Shown here: one piece after another, positions 1-8,109 of the stretch
How positions within the stretch are numbered: position 1 is the first letter of the stretch
How the letters are laid out: each line of letters opens with the position of its first letter
Assembly: GCA_002878315.1 (NCBI GenBank)
Contig: PNIW01000011.1
Location: forward strand, 1-64,000
Direction: 5' to 3'
Length of the DNA: 64,000 nucleotides
Source of the DNA: Mesoaciditoga sp.
Lineage (GTDB): Bacteria; Thermotogota; Thermotogae; Mesoaciditogales; Mesoaciditogaceae
The notes under the pieces: model-generated
Told to the model about the DNA's origin: nothing
The model's input: only the letters and a program-made list of their open reading frames with translations
The model's database searches: none
Position numbers and translations under genes: made by a program

Positions 1-98
1 TGGCCCGCCGATCTCTCTGGTAGGTCGCTCGAGGGATACGGTAACGTATCTCCAAGATAGATGATCATCCACGACAGAATCCGGCTTACAGTTCCATT
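1..98 (+). ncRNA. rnpB: RNase P RNA, 3' end only (5' part outside window)
   Basis: This is the catalytic RNA of RNase P, which matures tRNA 5' ends; only its 3' portion lies in the window. Seen directly: TAGGTCGCTCGAG, then a stem-loop GGGATACGGTAACGTATCTCC, then AGATAGATGAtcatCCACGACAGAATCCGGCTTACAG. The order and wording match the 3' third of bacterial RNase P RNA, including the universally conserved ACAGAATCCGGCTTA block and the GGTAAC-capped hairpin as remembered from Thermotoga. The exact 3' end is uncertain because the pairing 5' strand of helix P1 is not present; I place it just after CTTACAGTTCC. No protein is plausible here. Confidence 0.93.
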
Positions 99-122
99 TC
101 CTCATTGATTTTAGGAGGTCGC

Positions 123-1241
123 ATGATCTGGTCATTCTGGTTACTTGAATTTTCAATATATCTTCCAATGGCTTTTTTTACCTTCATAGGAAATTACTTC
201 AATCAATTGGGCTTTTCAGACCTTCAAAATGGAATCCTCGGCAGCACTGCCGCGATAATCATTCTTTTGTCCAATCCTTTCTGGATGCGTGTTTCAGACA
301 AAAGGGTCAAAAATGCAGTCCTTACCTTTATCTCCTTCGTGACTGCTTTTTCCATATGGCTTATATATATTTTTAGAAATTTCTGGGCCATCTTTTTGAT
401 CTCGTTGTTGGTAGGCTTTCTGTGGACTTCGATAATTCCGATCGCGGAATCGATGGCAAGTTACAACGCCAGCAAATTCGGATTTTCCTTTGGTAAAGCC
501 CGTATGATGGGATCCTTGGGATACGCGATTGTAATGTTGATTTTCGGATATGTAACAGATCATTTTTTGTTCTTCCTTATAGGCTCTCTCTCATTTGCTT
601 TCATAGGTGTATCTTCTCTTCTCGTTCCCAAGACGCAGGGATACAATATGAATCAAAAAGTGAGTTTCTCTTTTAAAAATTTGCCTCCTCAATTTTACAG
701 AATGCTCGTTTTTGAAATACTTATTCTCTCTTCAAATGCTTTTGGCCTTTATTTTATGCCAGTTTTCATGCGCGCAAGGGGATATCCCATCTCCTTTGCC
801 GGTATATCAATAGCAGTTCAGGCTTTAGCCGAAATACCATTTTTCTTTTTTGCCGATAGAATAATAAAAAAATTAGGAGTCAAGAAAATGCTTGTGATAG
901 GATCGATTATGTTCGGAATCAGATGGATTCTTACATTCTTAATTACGAACCCCGTTGCGATCGTTGCTATCCAGTCTTTCGAATTTTTTAACTGGGTAGC
1001 CATATATTACGCAGTCTTCTATTACGTTAATTCAAAGATTTCGCCATTCAACAGATCTGATGCCCATGCACTTTTCTGGATGACGACAAGCGGTCTCTCC
1101 ATGATTTTCGGTGATGTTTTCGGAGGATGGATATCAAATACGTTGGGTGTCGCAAACGGATATCTTTTTTTTGGATTATTCTCTCTCGGTATAGGATTGA
1201 TCTATGCAATATTAGAAAAATCTCCGGATCTGTCAAATTAG
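123..1241 (+). CDS. MFS transporter (MFS_1-like family)
   Basis: A 372-residue, 12-TM major facilitator superfamily permease. The N-terminus (WSFWLLEFSIYLPMAFF) and the internal loop FWMRVSDKR after TM2 resemble the MFS_1-like / nucleoside-proton-symporter branch. The tracked ORF begins at a TTG that lies upstream of the ribosome-binding site; AGGAGG at 113–118 precedes the ATG at 123, so I moved the start there. It follows rnpB with about 25 bases between them and may share its transcript. Its stop overlaps the stop of the opposite-strand methyltransferase by 4 bases. The substrate cannot be told from the sequence. Confidence 0.85.
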   Translation: MIWSFWLLEFSIYLPMAFFTFIGNYFNQLGFSDLQNGILGSTAAIIILLSNPFWMRVSDKRVKNAVLTFISFVTAFSIWLIYIFRNFWAIFLISLLVGFLWTSIIPIAESMASYNASKFGFSFGKARMMGSLGYAIVMLIFGYVTDHFLFFLIGSLSFAFIGVSSLLVPKTQGYNMNQKVSFSFKNLPPQFYRMLVFEILILSSNAFGLYFMPVFMRARGYPISFAGISIAVQALAEIPFFFFADRIIKKLGVKKMLVIGSIMFGIRWILTFLITNPVAIVAIQSFEFFNWVAIYYAVFYYVNSKISPFNRSDAHALFWMTTSGLSMIFGDVFGGWISNTLGVANGYLFFGLFSLGIGLIYAILEKSPDLSN

Positions 1242-1885
1242 AATCTATCTAACAGAATTGGTGGATGTAATTTAAATCCTCCTATCTTTCCACCTTTTTT
1301 CCCTTCGACGAAGATCATCTTTGAATCAACGCCAGATTTTCCATAGATCGGCGTTACTGCCTTTGGCACCATATTGTGTTTTACAAATACATTGATATCG
1401 AGTATCCAGTTTTTCGGAGAAGTTATCGCGAAAAATTCATGTCCGTATTTCAATATACTCTTTGCCGCCACAACGAAATCTTCGAAATCATCAACATTTC
1501 TTTCGAAGAATCTTTTGTTTTCCTCACTTTTCTTTCCATCGTTGTGAAAGGGTGGATTGAACACGACACAATCCACGCTTTCGTATCCCAAAATCTTAGC
1601 GGCATCTCTTACATCGGCATTTATTATCCTTATTCGATCTGTTAGACCATTCATCTGGACGATCTCACGCGCAATCTCACAGGACTTTTCATTTATTTCT
1701 ATTCCAATCAATTCCCTGATAGGATTCAATTTGGCCATTATAACAAGGACAACACCATTACCGCTACCAAGTTCGACGACTCTCGAAACTTTTGTCCCTA
1801 TCTTCGGAAGAGTTCCAAGCAGGATCGAGGCATGTGTATGTTTTGACTCCATATTCTGGGGAGTTAAAAATTCTGGAACATTCAT
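1238..1885 (-). CDS. SAM-dependent methyltransferase, TrmN6/YfiC-like (small-methyltransferase domain)
   Basis: A 215-residue class I methyltransferase. The SAM-binding loop VVELGSGNGVV lies near residue 35 and the catalytic NPPF (VVFNPPFHNDGK) near residue 110. The (N/D)PPF/Y signature is used by N6-adenine and N-methyl transferases, and family resemblance points to the tRNA1(Val) adenine-37 N6-methyltransferase group, although other small-MTS substrates are possible. The tracked start is TTG; the ATG three bases further in has AAGGAGG seven bases upstream and is preferred. It is a stand-alone minus-strand gene converging on the MFS gene, with a roughly 200-base intergenic region behind it. 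Confidence 0.78.
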   Translation of the reverse strand: MNVPEFLTPQNMESKHTHASILLGTLPKIGTKVSRVVELGSGNGVVLVIMAKLNPIRELIGIEINEKSCEIAREIVQMNGLTDRIRIINADVRDAAKILGYESVDCVVFNPPFHNDGKKSEENKRFFERNVDDFEDFVVAAKSILKYGHEFFAITSPKNWILDINVFVKHNMVPKAVTPIYGKSGVDSKMIFVEGKKGGKIGGFKLHPPILLDRF

Positions 1886-2021
1886 CAAACAACCTCCTTC
1901 AAATCAATTATACTTAATTCAAAATCAAAAATAACATGAAGATAACAAAAGGAAAATGAACGTCAAATTGGATTTTTGCCATTTTTTGCCAGTAACAATC
2001 TTATTCCGACAAAAAATAGGT

Positions 2022-2050
2022 TTGAAACTCTGGAAAGGAATGGTTATAAT
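2022..2050 (+). promoter_or_regulatory. Sigma-A-type promoter for the deoR–ABC cluster
   Basis: TTGAAA at 2022–2027 and a perfect TATAAT at 2045–2050 are separated by exactly 17 bases, so transcription should start near 2057, about 54 bases before the GTG of the DeoR gene. The rest of the gap after the methyltransferase (1886–2021) holds nothing I recognise. Confidence 0.8.
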
Positions 2051-2088
2051 GATCATAAATCAATCATATTTGATCAATAAAATGATCG
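2050..2088 (+). promoter_or_regulatory. Putative operator: three TGATCA/TGATCG repeats
   Basis: TGATCA occurs at 2050–2055 and 2071–2076 (21 bases apart, two helical turns) and TGATCG at 2083–2088. The first copy touches the -10 hexamer and the others lie across the start site and early leader. Clustered short repeats in this position directly upstream of a DeoR-family gene suggest an autoregulatory operator. The binding protein is inferred, not shown. Confidence 0.5.
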
Positions 2089-2110
2089 TAATTGTAAAAA
2101 AGGTGATGCT

Positions 2111-2875
2111 GTGAACAAATCAGAAAGAATCAAAAGAATATTTGAGGTCATCTCGCAGGAAGGAAATGCGTCGACGAAGTACCTCGCAGAACTGCTTGGT
2201 GTCTCCGAAGCTACCGTGAGACGGGACATAGTTAATCTTGAATCAGACGGAGAAATACCCATGAGAAGGGTAAGAGGCGGGGTAATTTTTTCACTCGAAA
2301 AATCTGGATTCGAGCCCATGTTTGATCTTAAATTGTCGAACATGATCGAAGAGAAAAAAAAGATAGCAAGAATAGCCCTTGATCAGATCGATGACGGAGA
2401 TTCAATCTTTCTCGATTCGGGAACGACGATATATTACCTTGCAAAGATAATGGGAAGCAAAAAAGGCATTAAGGCAGTCGTTGTCGATCTCAGGGTTGCC
2501 GAAGAACTTTCGAAGCATCCCAACATAAGAACGATCGTAGCGTGCGGAGAAGTAAGGGCGGGATATTACAGCATAGGTGGAAATGAAACGGTTAACTTTT
2601 TAAAACAATTTCACGTTGAAAAGGCTTTTATAGCGACAGATGGATGGAATTTAACGGGAACTTTTAATTCATCCGATTTCGAAGTTGAAATTAAAAGAAG
2701 GATGATAGATCTCTCTGATAAAAGATATCTTCTCGCCGATCATTCAAAGTATGGCAAAAATGCCTTCATAAAGGTTGCAGATCTTGGAGTTTTCGATTTT
2801 CTAATTACGGACATGGATTTGCCGAAGAATATTGTAGAATCTTTGAACAAGATTGGAATAAAGATTTTATGCTAA
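2111..2875 (+). CDS. DeoR-family transcriptional regulator
   Basis: A 254-residue regulator. Residues 1–55 form the DeoR winged helix (SERIKRIFEVI, then LAELLGVSEATVRRDIVNLE). The remainder is the ISOCOT-fold sensor domain (IFLDSGTTIYYLA, FIATDGWNLTGTF, LLADHSKYGK), which binds phosphorylated sugars in this family. The start is GTG behind AGGTGAT. It heads the cluster and is followed after 16 bases by the BtpA-family gene. It most likely represses the downstream kinase, dehydrogenase and transporter genes until a sugar or polyol phosphate accumulates. That role is inferred from family and position. Confidence 0.9.
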   Translation: MNKSERIKRIFEVISQEGNASTKYLAELLGVSEATVRRDIVNLESDGEIPMRRVRGGVIFSLEKSGFEPMFDLKLSNMIEEKKKIARIALDQIDDGDSIFLDSGTTIYYLAKIMGSKKGIKAVVVDLRVAEELSKHPNIRTIVACGEVRAGYYSIGGNETVNFLKQFHVEKAFIATDGWNLTGTFNSSDFEVEIKRRMIDLSDKRYLLADHSKYGKNAFIKVADLGVFDFLITDMDLPKNIVESLNKIGIKILC

Positions 2876-2891
2876 GAAAGGAGCATGAAAA

Positions 2892-3689
2892 ATGAAAGTT
2901 AAAGATCTCTTCAATACAGAAAAACCCGTCATAGGAATGGTGCATTTCCCACCTTTACCCGGTTCACCTCTTTACGATGATGAAAAGGGCATGAAATACA
3001 TAAAAGAAAGGGTTAAAAATGACCTTATCTCTCTTCAGGAAGGAAAGATAGACGGGTTTATTTTTTGCAATGAAAATGATAGGCCGTACAAACTTGAAGC
3101 GAATTACATTACCGTAGCCTCAATGAGTGCGATCATAGGAGAATTAAAAGATACGATAAAGATTCCCTTTGGAGTGGATGTTCTGTGGGATCCATCTGCC
3201 GCAATTTCAATAGCAAAGGCCACGGGAGCAAAATTCGTAAGAGAAATAATCACAGGTACCTACGTCTCAGACATGGGACTTTGGAATACGAATGTTGGCG
3301 ATCTTTACAGGTATAAAAAGTTAATAGATGGGAAAGACATATCCGTATTTTTCAACATCTCAGCCGAATTCGCTTACAATCTTGATAGACGTCCAATCGA
3401 AGAAATTGCAAGAAGCGTTGCTTTCTCGTCCCTCGCAGACGTTATCCTTGTCTCCGGTCCTATGACGGGCGTTGCGCCCGAGATCGAAACTCTGAAAAGG
3501 GTAAAAGAAAAGATCGATGTGCCTGTTTTTGTAAACACAGGCGTCAACATTAAAAATGTTGCCGAACTTTTAAAAATAGCGGATGGGGCGATAGTGGGAA
3601 CGAGTTTGAAAAAAGATGGAATCACATGGAATCCCATAGACAAAGAAAGAGTCATCGATTTCATGAAAGAGGTAAATAAAATAAGATGA
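2892..3689 (+). CDS. BtpA/SgcQ-family TIM-barrel protein
   Basis: A 265-residue protein of the BtpA family, with MVHFPPLPGSPLY at the N-terminus, GVDVLWDPSAAISIAKATGA in the middle, and NTGVNIKNVAEL and GAIVGTSLKKDG near the C-terminus. Members were named from a photosystem I biogenesis factor, but in non-photosynthetic bacteria (for example SgcQ) they sit in sugar operons and are presumed phosphate-binding aldolase- or epimerase-like TIM barrels. The C-terminal DGAIVGTSLK segment resembles a phosphate-binding loop. The start has AGGAG upstream, and the last 4 bases overlap the kinase start (ATGA). The reaction is unknown. Confidence 0.88.
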   Translation: MKVKDLFNTEKPVIGMVHFPPLPGSPLYDDEKGMKYIKERVKNDLISLQEGKIDGFIFCNENDRPYKLEANYITVASMSAIIGELKDTIKIPFGVDVLWDPSAAISIAKATGAKFVREIITGTYVSDMGLWNTNVGDLYRYKKLIDGKDISVFFNISAEFAYNLDRRPIEEIARSVAFSSLADVILVSGPMTGVAPEIETLKRVKEKIDVPVFVNTGVNIKNVAELLKIADGAIVGTSLKKDGITWNPIDKERVIDFMKEVNKIR

Positions 3690-5179
3690 AAGATTTAGCA
3701 CTCGGTATTGATATAGGCACCACCAGTATAAAAATAATGGCTATCGGAAAGGACGAAATCCTCTTCCAAAAGGAAAAGCCACATGATCTCATCTCCCAAA
3801 AAGCGGGCTTTGCGGAAGAGAATTCCAAAATATGGTGGGAAGACTTAAAATCTTTGTTGTTCGAATTAGACAGAAATGGATTTGCCAACAGAATAGCGTC
3901 AATAGGGGTAACCGGAATGGTTCCTGCCCTTGTAATGTTAGATGATAACCTTAAGGTGATAAGAAATGTTATCTTGCAAAATGATTCAAGATCGACAGAA
4001 GAAATAGAATTTTTAAAGAAAACCATAAAAGATGAGGAATTCTTTGAACTTACGGCAAACACGATAAACCAGCAAATAATCTTTCCAAAGATAATGTGGA
4101 TAAGAAAAAATGAACCCCAAAATTTTCAAAAAGCACGCTGGGTGATGGGATCGTATGATTTTATATCGACAAAATTAACGGGAATACCTCATGTGGAATT
4201 GAACTGGGCTTTAGAAAGTGGGATGCTTCTCGTAAAAGAAAAACGATGGTACAAAGATCTTTTAAAAGAGATAGGAATTGAGGAAAAAATTCTGCCTCCC
4301 ATTTTTGAGCCGGCAGAGGTAGTTGGAAAGGTAGGTAAAGAAGTTTCAGAAGAGACAGGATTACCCGCAGGAATCCCCGTCATAGCAGGTTCGGCAGATC
4401 ACATAGCGGCCTCTCTGGCAGCCGGTCTTGTACAGGAAGGTGATCTGCTTCTTAAAGTCGGAGGAGCAGGCGATATAATGTTTGTCACAGATTCTTTCAA
4501 AACGGAAAAGCGCCTCTTCTTTGATTATCACGATATACCTGGCAAATACATTCTAAACGGTTGTATGGCAACAAGCGGATCTCTTATAAAATGGTACATG
4601 AATCTTTTAAATACTGATAATTACGATGAACTTACGAAATTGGCAGAAATGAGTTCGACGGGATCCGAAGGTATCGTGACTTTACCGTATTTTCTCGGAG
4701 AGAAAACGCCTATTTTTGACACAAAAGCGCGCGGTTTGATATTTGGACTCGATCTTCATCATGGAAGGGGAGATATATTCAGATCTCTTCTTGAAAGTGT
4801 TTCCTTCGGCTTTAAAGATCACGTCGAAATTTTAAAAGAGGACGGATTCAAAATAAAAAGAGTTTTCGTCTCAGATGGAGGTGCAAGAAACCCGCTCTGG
4901 CGCCAGATCTTGTCCGATGTGATCGGAATGGATCTAAAATACAAAAAGGAAAAGGAATCTGTCTTTGGAGTGTCGTTGCTCGCGGCATATGCGGCTGGAA
5001 TAATAGACAATTTGTGCTGGCCAGATAAAATGGAAAAATCTGAAATCACACATTTTAATCTTCAAAACCATTTAAAATATGAAAAGTATTATGCCATATA
5101 CAAAAAATTGTACAAATCCTTGAAGCCAATTTATGAAGAACTTTACAATCTCAGGGAGGGGAAAAAAGATGAGATTTGA
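3686..5179 (+). CDS. FGGY-family carbohydrate kinase (xylulokinase-like)
   Basis: A 497-residue sugar kinase of the FGGY fold. The N-terminal phosphate loop is ALGIDIGTTSIKI. GVTGMVPALVMLDD and NDSRSTEE follow in the sugar-binding domain, GSADHIAASLAAGLV marks the central hinge, and GGARNPLWRQILSDVIG is the C-terminal adenosine-binding motif. Its length is normal for xylulokinase, gluconate kinase and relatives. It phosphorylates a pentose, ketose or polyol with ATP in the cytoplasm; the substrate cannot be read from motifs alone. The gene is translationally coupled to the BtpA gene (ATGA), and its end overlaps the dehydrogenase start by 11 bases, so all are co-expressed. Confidence 0.9.
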   Translation: MKDLALGIDIGTTSIKIMAIGKDEILFQKEKPHDLISQKAGFAEENSKIWWEDLKSLLFELDRNGFANRIASIGVTGMVPALVMLDDNLKVIRNVILQNDSRSTEEIEFLKKTIKDEEFFELTANTINQQIIFPKIMWIRKNEPQNFQKARWVMGSYDFISTKLTGIPHVELNWALESGMLLVKEKRWYKDLLKEIGIEEKILPPIFEPAEVVGKVGKEVSEETGLPAGIPVIAGSADHIAASLAAGLVQEGDLLLKVGGAGDIMFVTDSFKTEKRLFFDYHDIPGKYILNGCMATSGSLIKWYMNLLNTDNYDELTKLAEMSSTGSEGIVTLPYFLGEKTPIFDTKARGLIFGLDLHHGRGDIFRSLLESVSFGFKDHVEILKEDGFKIKRVFVSDGGARNPLWRQILSDVIGMDLKYKKEKESVFGVSLLAAYAAGIIDNLCWPDKMEKSEITHFNLQNHLKYEKYYAIYKKLYKSLKPIYEELYNLREGKKDEI

Positions 5180-5948
5180 GAATAAAGTTGTCATGATAAC
5201 TGGATCGGCCAAAGGAATAGGGAAGGCTATAGCAGAAGGGTTTGCACGTGAAGGTGCCTTGCTCGCGCTTACTGATTTAGATGCGAATGAACTTGAAAAA
5301 ACTGCCACAAGTCTGAAAAACATTTCCAAAATGGTCAGATCATATGTACTCGACGTTACAAAATCGAAGATGGTTGAAGAGGTCGTTAAAAATATCATAG
5401 AAGATTTTAAGGTGATAGATATTTTGATAAACAACGCTGGTGTATCGACAATGAATTATTTCTGGGAATTAAAAGAGGAAGAATGGGATTTCAACATGAA
5501 TGTTAACGCCAAGGGTGTCTGGCTTGTGAGCAAATACGTCGCTCCTCACATGATAAAGAGAAGAAAAGGAAAGATAGTCAACACGGCCTCTATGGCTGGA
5601 AAAATAGGGGCGGATCTACTCGCGCATTATTCCGCTTCAAAGTTTGCGGTGGTAGGCTTTACTCAGGCTGCGGCAAAAGAACTTGCCCCGTATGGAATAA
5701 ACGTTAATTCGGTCTGCCCCGGCTTTGTCAAAACCTCCATGCAAGACAGAGAGATCGTCTGGGAGGCGAAATTAAGAGGCGTCGACGATCCGGAAGAGAT
5801 AAGAAGAGGGTACATAAAGCAGACGCCGCTTGGAAGATTGTGCTATCCCGAAGATGTTGCGAAAGTTGTATTGTTTCTCGCATCAGAAGATGCGAACTTC
5901 ATGACTGGTCAGGCGATAAATGTGACCGGTGGCGTGTGCATGCATTGA
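5169..5948 (+). CDS. Short-chain dehydrogenase/reductase (SDR)
   Basis: A 259-residue classical SDR using NAD(P). The cofactor loop TGSAKGIG is near residues 11–18, NNAG near 90, the catalytic YSASK near 155, and the C-terminal TGQAINVTGG is typical. The tracked ORF begins upstream inside the kinase; the ATG at 5169 follows GGGAGGGG and gives the usual MRFENKVVMITG opening. Together with the kinase and transporter it probably oxidises a polyol or reduces a ketose; the direction and substrate are not determinable. It overlaps the kinase by 11 bases and is followed by the phosphatase gene after about 10 bases. Confidence 0.9.
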   Translation: MRFENKVVMITGSAKGIGKAIAEGFAREGALLALTDLDANELEKTATSLKNISKMVRSYVLDVTKSKMVEEVVKNIIEDFKVIDILINNAGVSTMNYFWELKEEEWDFNMNVNAKGVWLVSKYVAPHMIKRRKGKIVNTASMAGKIGADLLAHYSASKFAVVGFTQAAAKELAPYGINVNSVCPGFVKTSMQDREIVWEAKLRGVDDPEEIRRGYIKQTPLGRLCYPEDVAKVVLFLASEDANFMTGQAINVTGGVCMH

Positions 5949-5958
5949 AGGAGGAGAC

Positions 5959-6720
5959 GTGGAAATAATAGAAGTGATGATTGAGGCCGCAAGAAAAGCC
6001 GGAAATATTTTGAAAAATGGATACGAAGGTTCTTACAATATCAAGGTCAAAAGTTCACTGGCAGATCTCGTAACTTCAGTTGATCTTGATTCACAAACCG
6101 CGATCATTGAAGTATTGAAGAACGTTCCAGATATCGAGATTGTGGCCGAGGAATCCGCGCAGGAAATTACGGGAAAAAATGTTTTTTACGTGGATCCTCT
6201 CGATGGCACACTTAATTTTGTGCATGGAATACCTTTCTTTGCAGTTTCAATAGGATACTGGGAAGATGGAACGCCCACGGTAGGGGTCGTTTATGATCCT
6301 CTAAGAGATGAATTATTTTACGGGATAAAAGGCAAAGGCGCATATCTAAATGACAGGAGACTTTCAGTAAGAAAAAAGGAACTTAAGAATTCGATTCTTT
6401 CAACTGGTCTTCCTTACGATCGCCAAAAGGCAATGCGAACCATCGAAGAGACAAAAAATATCCTTCCTTTGGTGCAGGAAGTTAGGATTTTAGGAAGCGC
6501 GGCATTATCTTTGTCCTATCTGGCAGCCGGACGTATAGACGGATACTGGGAAGACGAGATATATCCATGGGATGTTGCGGCGGGAATAGCGATATCCGCA
6601 GAGGTGGGTGTGAAAATCACAAATTTTGAAGGAAATCTTTACGAACTAAAAGACCGCGAAATCGTTTCTGCCCTGCCAGAAATACACGGAGAAATTTTAA
6701 GAACATTGAGAGGATTTTAA
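5959..6720 (+). CDS. Inositol-monophosphatase-family phosphatase
   Basis: A 253-residue metal-dependent sugar or inositol phosphatase. Metal-binding motifs are AEES near residue 65, DPLDGTLNFVHG near 82 and WDVAAGIAI near 203. The family dephosphorylates inositol phosphates, fructose-1,6-bisphosphate, PAP and related small phosphates. The tracked start lies within the SDR coding region; AAGGAGG at 5948–5954 points to the GTG at 5959, although the spacing of 4 bases is tight and the ATG at 5977 cannot be excluded. A phosphatase beside a sugar kinase in one operon is notable. It could finish a pathway by releasing a free sugar, or clear a toxic phosphate. Confidence 0.87.
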   Translation: MEIIEVMIEAARKAGNILKNGYEGSYNIKVKSSLADLVTSVDLDSQTAIIEVLKNVPDIEIVAEESAQEITGKNVFYVDPLDGTLNFVHGIPFFAVSIGYWEDGTPTVGVVYDPLRDELFYGIKGKGAYLNDRRLSVRKKELKNSILSTGLPYDRQKAMRTIEETKNILPLVQEVRILGSAALSLSYLAAGRIDGYWEDEIYPWDVAAGIAISAEVGVKITNFEGNLYELKDREIVSALPEIHGEILRTLRGF

Positions 6721-6796
6721 ATTCAATTAATTTAAGGATAAAACTGGGAGAAATTTTTAATGTTAAAAATGAATAGACTTCAAAGGAGGTGTGATA

Positions 6797-8050
6797 ATGA
6801 GGGGTAAAGTAATTATCTTTGTTGCGCTGATCGTTTTGTTGGCGGTTATAACCGCTATGGCTGATACTTCTTCGGGTTTAACGGGTCCTCAGGGTCCAAT
6901 ACCATCCTGGGATACCGTTGTTCAGATGGCAAAACAGGAAGGTTCCGTATCGTGGTATGCGTACGGTGCCGAATATGACAAACTTTACTTTGAGAGTTTG
7001 ATACCAAAATTCGAAAAGCAATACGGAATAAAGGTGAACTTCATATTCGGAGACTGGTACGCATTTTTGCAAAAACTTCTTACCGAAAAAAAGGCCGGGC
7101 AGAGTGTTGGAGACATGGATCTTGTTTTCACATGGTCAATACCTTTCAACGACGCATGGAATGCTGGCGTTGTCTGGAAATATCCGTGGAGTTACGTTAT
7201 ACCCAACGCGAGGAATATCGTCGATGCCTACCTTCTTCAGTACACGGACATGATCCCGACTAATGGCGCCTTTGTGCCATTTATATGGTGGCAGGTGGCT
7301 TTCCTTTACAACAAGCAGATGGTCAAGAATCCACCTCAATCATGGGATGATCTAATGGCATGGGTGAAAGCGAATCCCGGAAAATTCACCTACTGCGATC
7401 CAAATACTGGCGGTAGCGGTCATACATTCTTGATAACGCTTTCACAGTGGCTTTACGGTTATGACAGGTATTACAATTCTATGGGCCTGCCATACAACAA
7501 AGCGCTCGGATCTGAACTGTGGAATACCGTCGGACCAAAAGGATATTCTCTTTGGGGATACTTAAAAGAATTACAAAAATACATGTACCAGCCTGGCTTT
7601 TATCCTGCCGGAAACTCTGCCGCAATCTCTCTCTTCTCAAAAGGTCAGGTATGGCTTGAACCGCAATGGCTTGACGTTACTGCGTCATGGATAAAACAAG
7701 GATTGTTAGATCCAAACATAGTCGGTCTATATATTCCAAAGCCAACCATGGACGCAGGTGGAATGGATGGTCTCTTTATCCCCTACAATGCTCCTCACAA
7801 ATACGCAGCAATGGTCTTAGCCAATTACCTGCTTTCAAATGAAGTCCAAACTGGTATAGTGCTTGACAGGGGAGGAGCCTTCCCAGTCGTTACGGGGGTT
7901 ATGAACAAGCCGGAGGTCATCCAGGCAATAAAAACGCAGCCTTACTGGGTGCCACTTGATAGTGTAACGAACCCTCTCTGGCTGAGATCTGGTCTATACA
8001 TGGATGAATTGATGAAAGATTGGACACAGATTATAGCTAAATCGCAGTAA
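6797..8050 (+). CDS. ABC transporter extracellular solute-binding protein (family 1 / PotD–AfuA type)
   Basis: A 417-residue exported binding protein. The first 22 residues are a signal peptide (MRGKVIIFVALIVLLAVITAMA) followed by a mature Asp-Thr-Ser start; no lipobox Cys is seen. The body has the Trp- and Tyr-rich layout of family 1 binding proteins (YGIKVNFIFGDWYAF, PQSWDDLMAWVKANPG, FSKGQVWLEPQW). The relatives of its partner ATPase and permeases carry polyamines, iron, thiamine or phosphonates, but the operon context favours a sugar or polyol. The ATG at 6797 lies 7 bases after AAGGAGG; the tracked GTG is too close to it. A 76-base gap upstream shows no terminator. Confidence 0.88.
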   Translation: MRGKVIIFVALIVLLAVITAMADTSSGLTGPQGPIPSWDTVVQMAKQEGSVSWYAYGAEYDKLYFESLIPKFEKQYGIKVNFIFGDWYAFLQKLLTEKKAGQSVGDMDLVFTWSIPFNDAWNAGVVWKYPWSYVIPNARNIVDAYLLQYTDMIPTNGAFVPFIWWQVAFLYNKQMVKNPPQSWDDLMAWVKANPGKFTYCDPNTGGSGHTFLITLSQWLYGYDRYYNSMGLPYNKALGSELWNTVGPKGYSLWGYLKELQKYMYQPGFYPAGNSAAISLFSKGQVWLEPQWLDVTASWIKQGLLDPNIVGLYIPKPTMDAGGMDGLFIPYNAPHKYAAMVLANYLLSNEVQTGIVLDRGGAFPVVTGVMNKPEVIQAIKTQPYWVPLDSVTNPLWLRSGLYMDELMKDWTQIIAKSQ

Positions 8051-8071
8051 TTTAGAGTTTAGAGTAAAGTC

Positions 8072-8098
8072 AGGTCAGGCGTTACGCCTGACCTTTTT
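8072..8098 (+). terminator. Intercistronic terminator/attenuator after the binding-protein gene
   Basis: AGGTCAGGCG, loop TTA, CGCCTGACCT, then TTTT: a perfect 10-bp GC-rich stem with a short U-run, placed 21 bases after the binding-protein stop and directly before the permease ribosome-binding site (AGGAGGG). It should let most transcripts end after the binding protein, or protect its 3' end, so that the binding protein is made in excess over the membrane parts. Confidence 0.85.
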
Positions 8099-8109
8099 AG
8101 GAGGGAAAA

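Noticed and set aside
105-122. TTG start of the first MFS ORF as tracked
   Set aside because: The ribosome-binding site AGGAGG lies inside this extension, so the ATG at 123 is the start.
1557-1934. 125-residue plus-strand ORF opposite the methyltransferase
   Set aside because: The minus strand encodes clear SAM-binding and NPPF motifs; the plus frame has no motif or ribosome-binding site.
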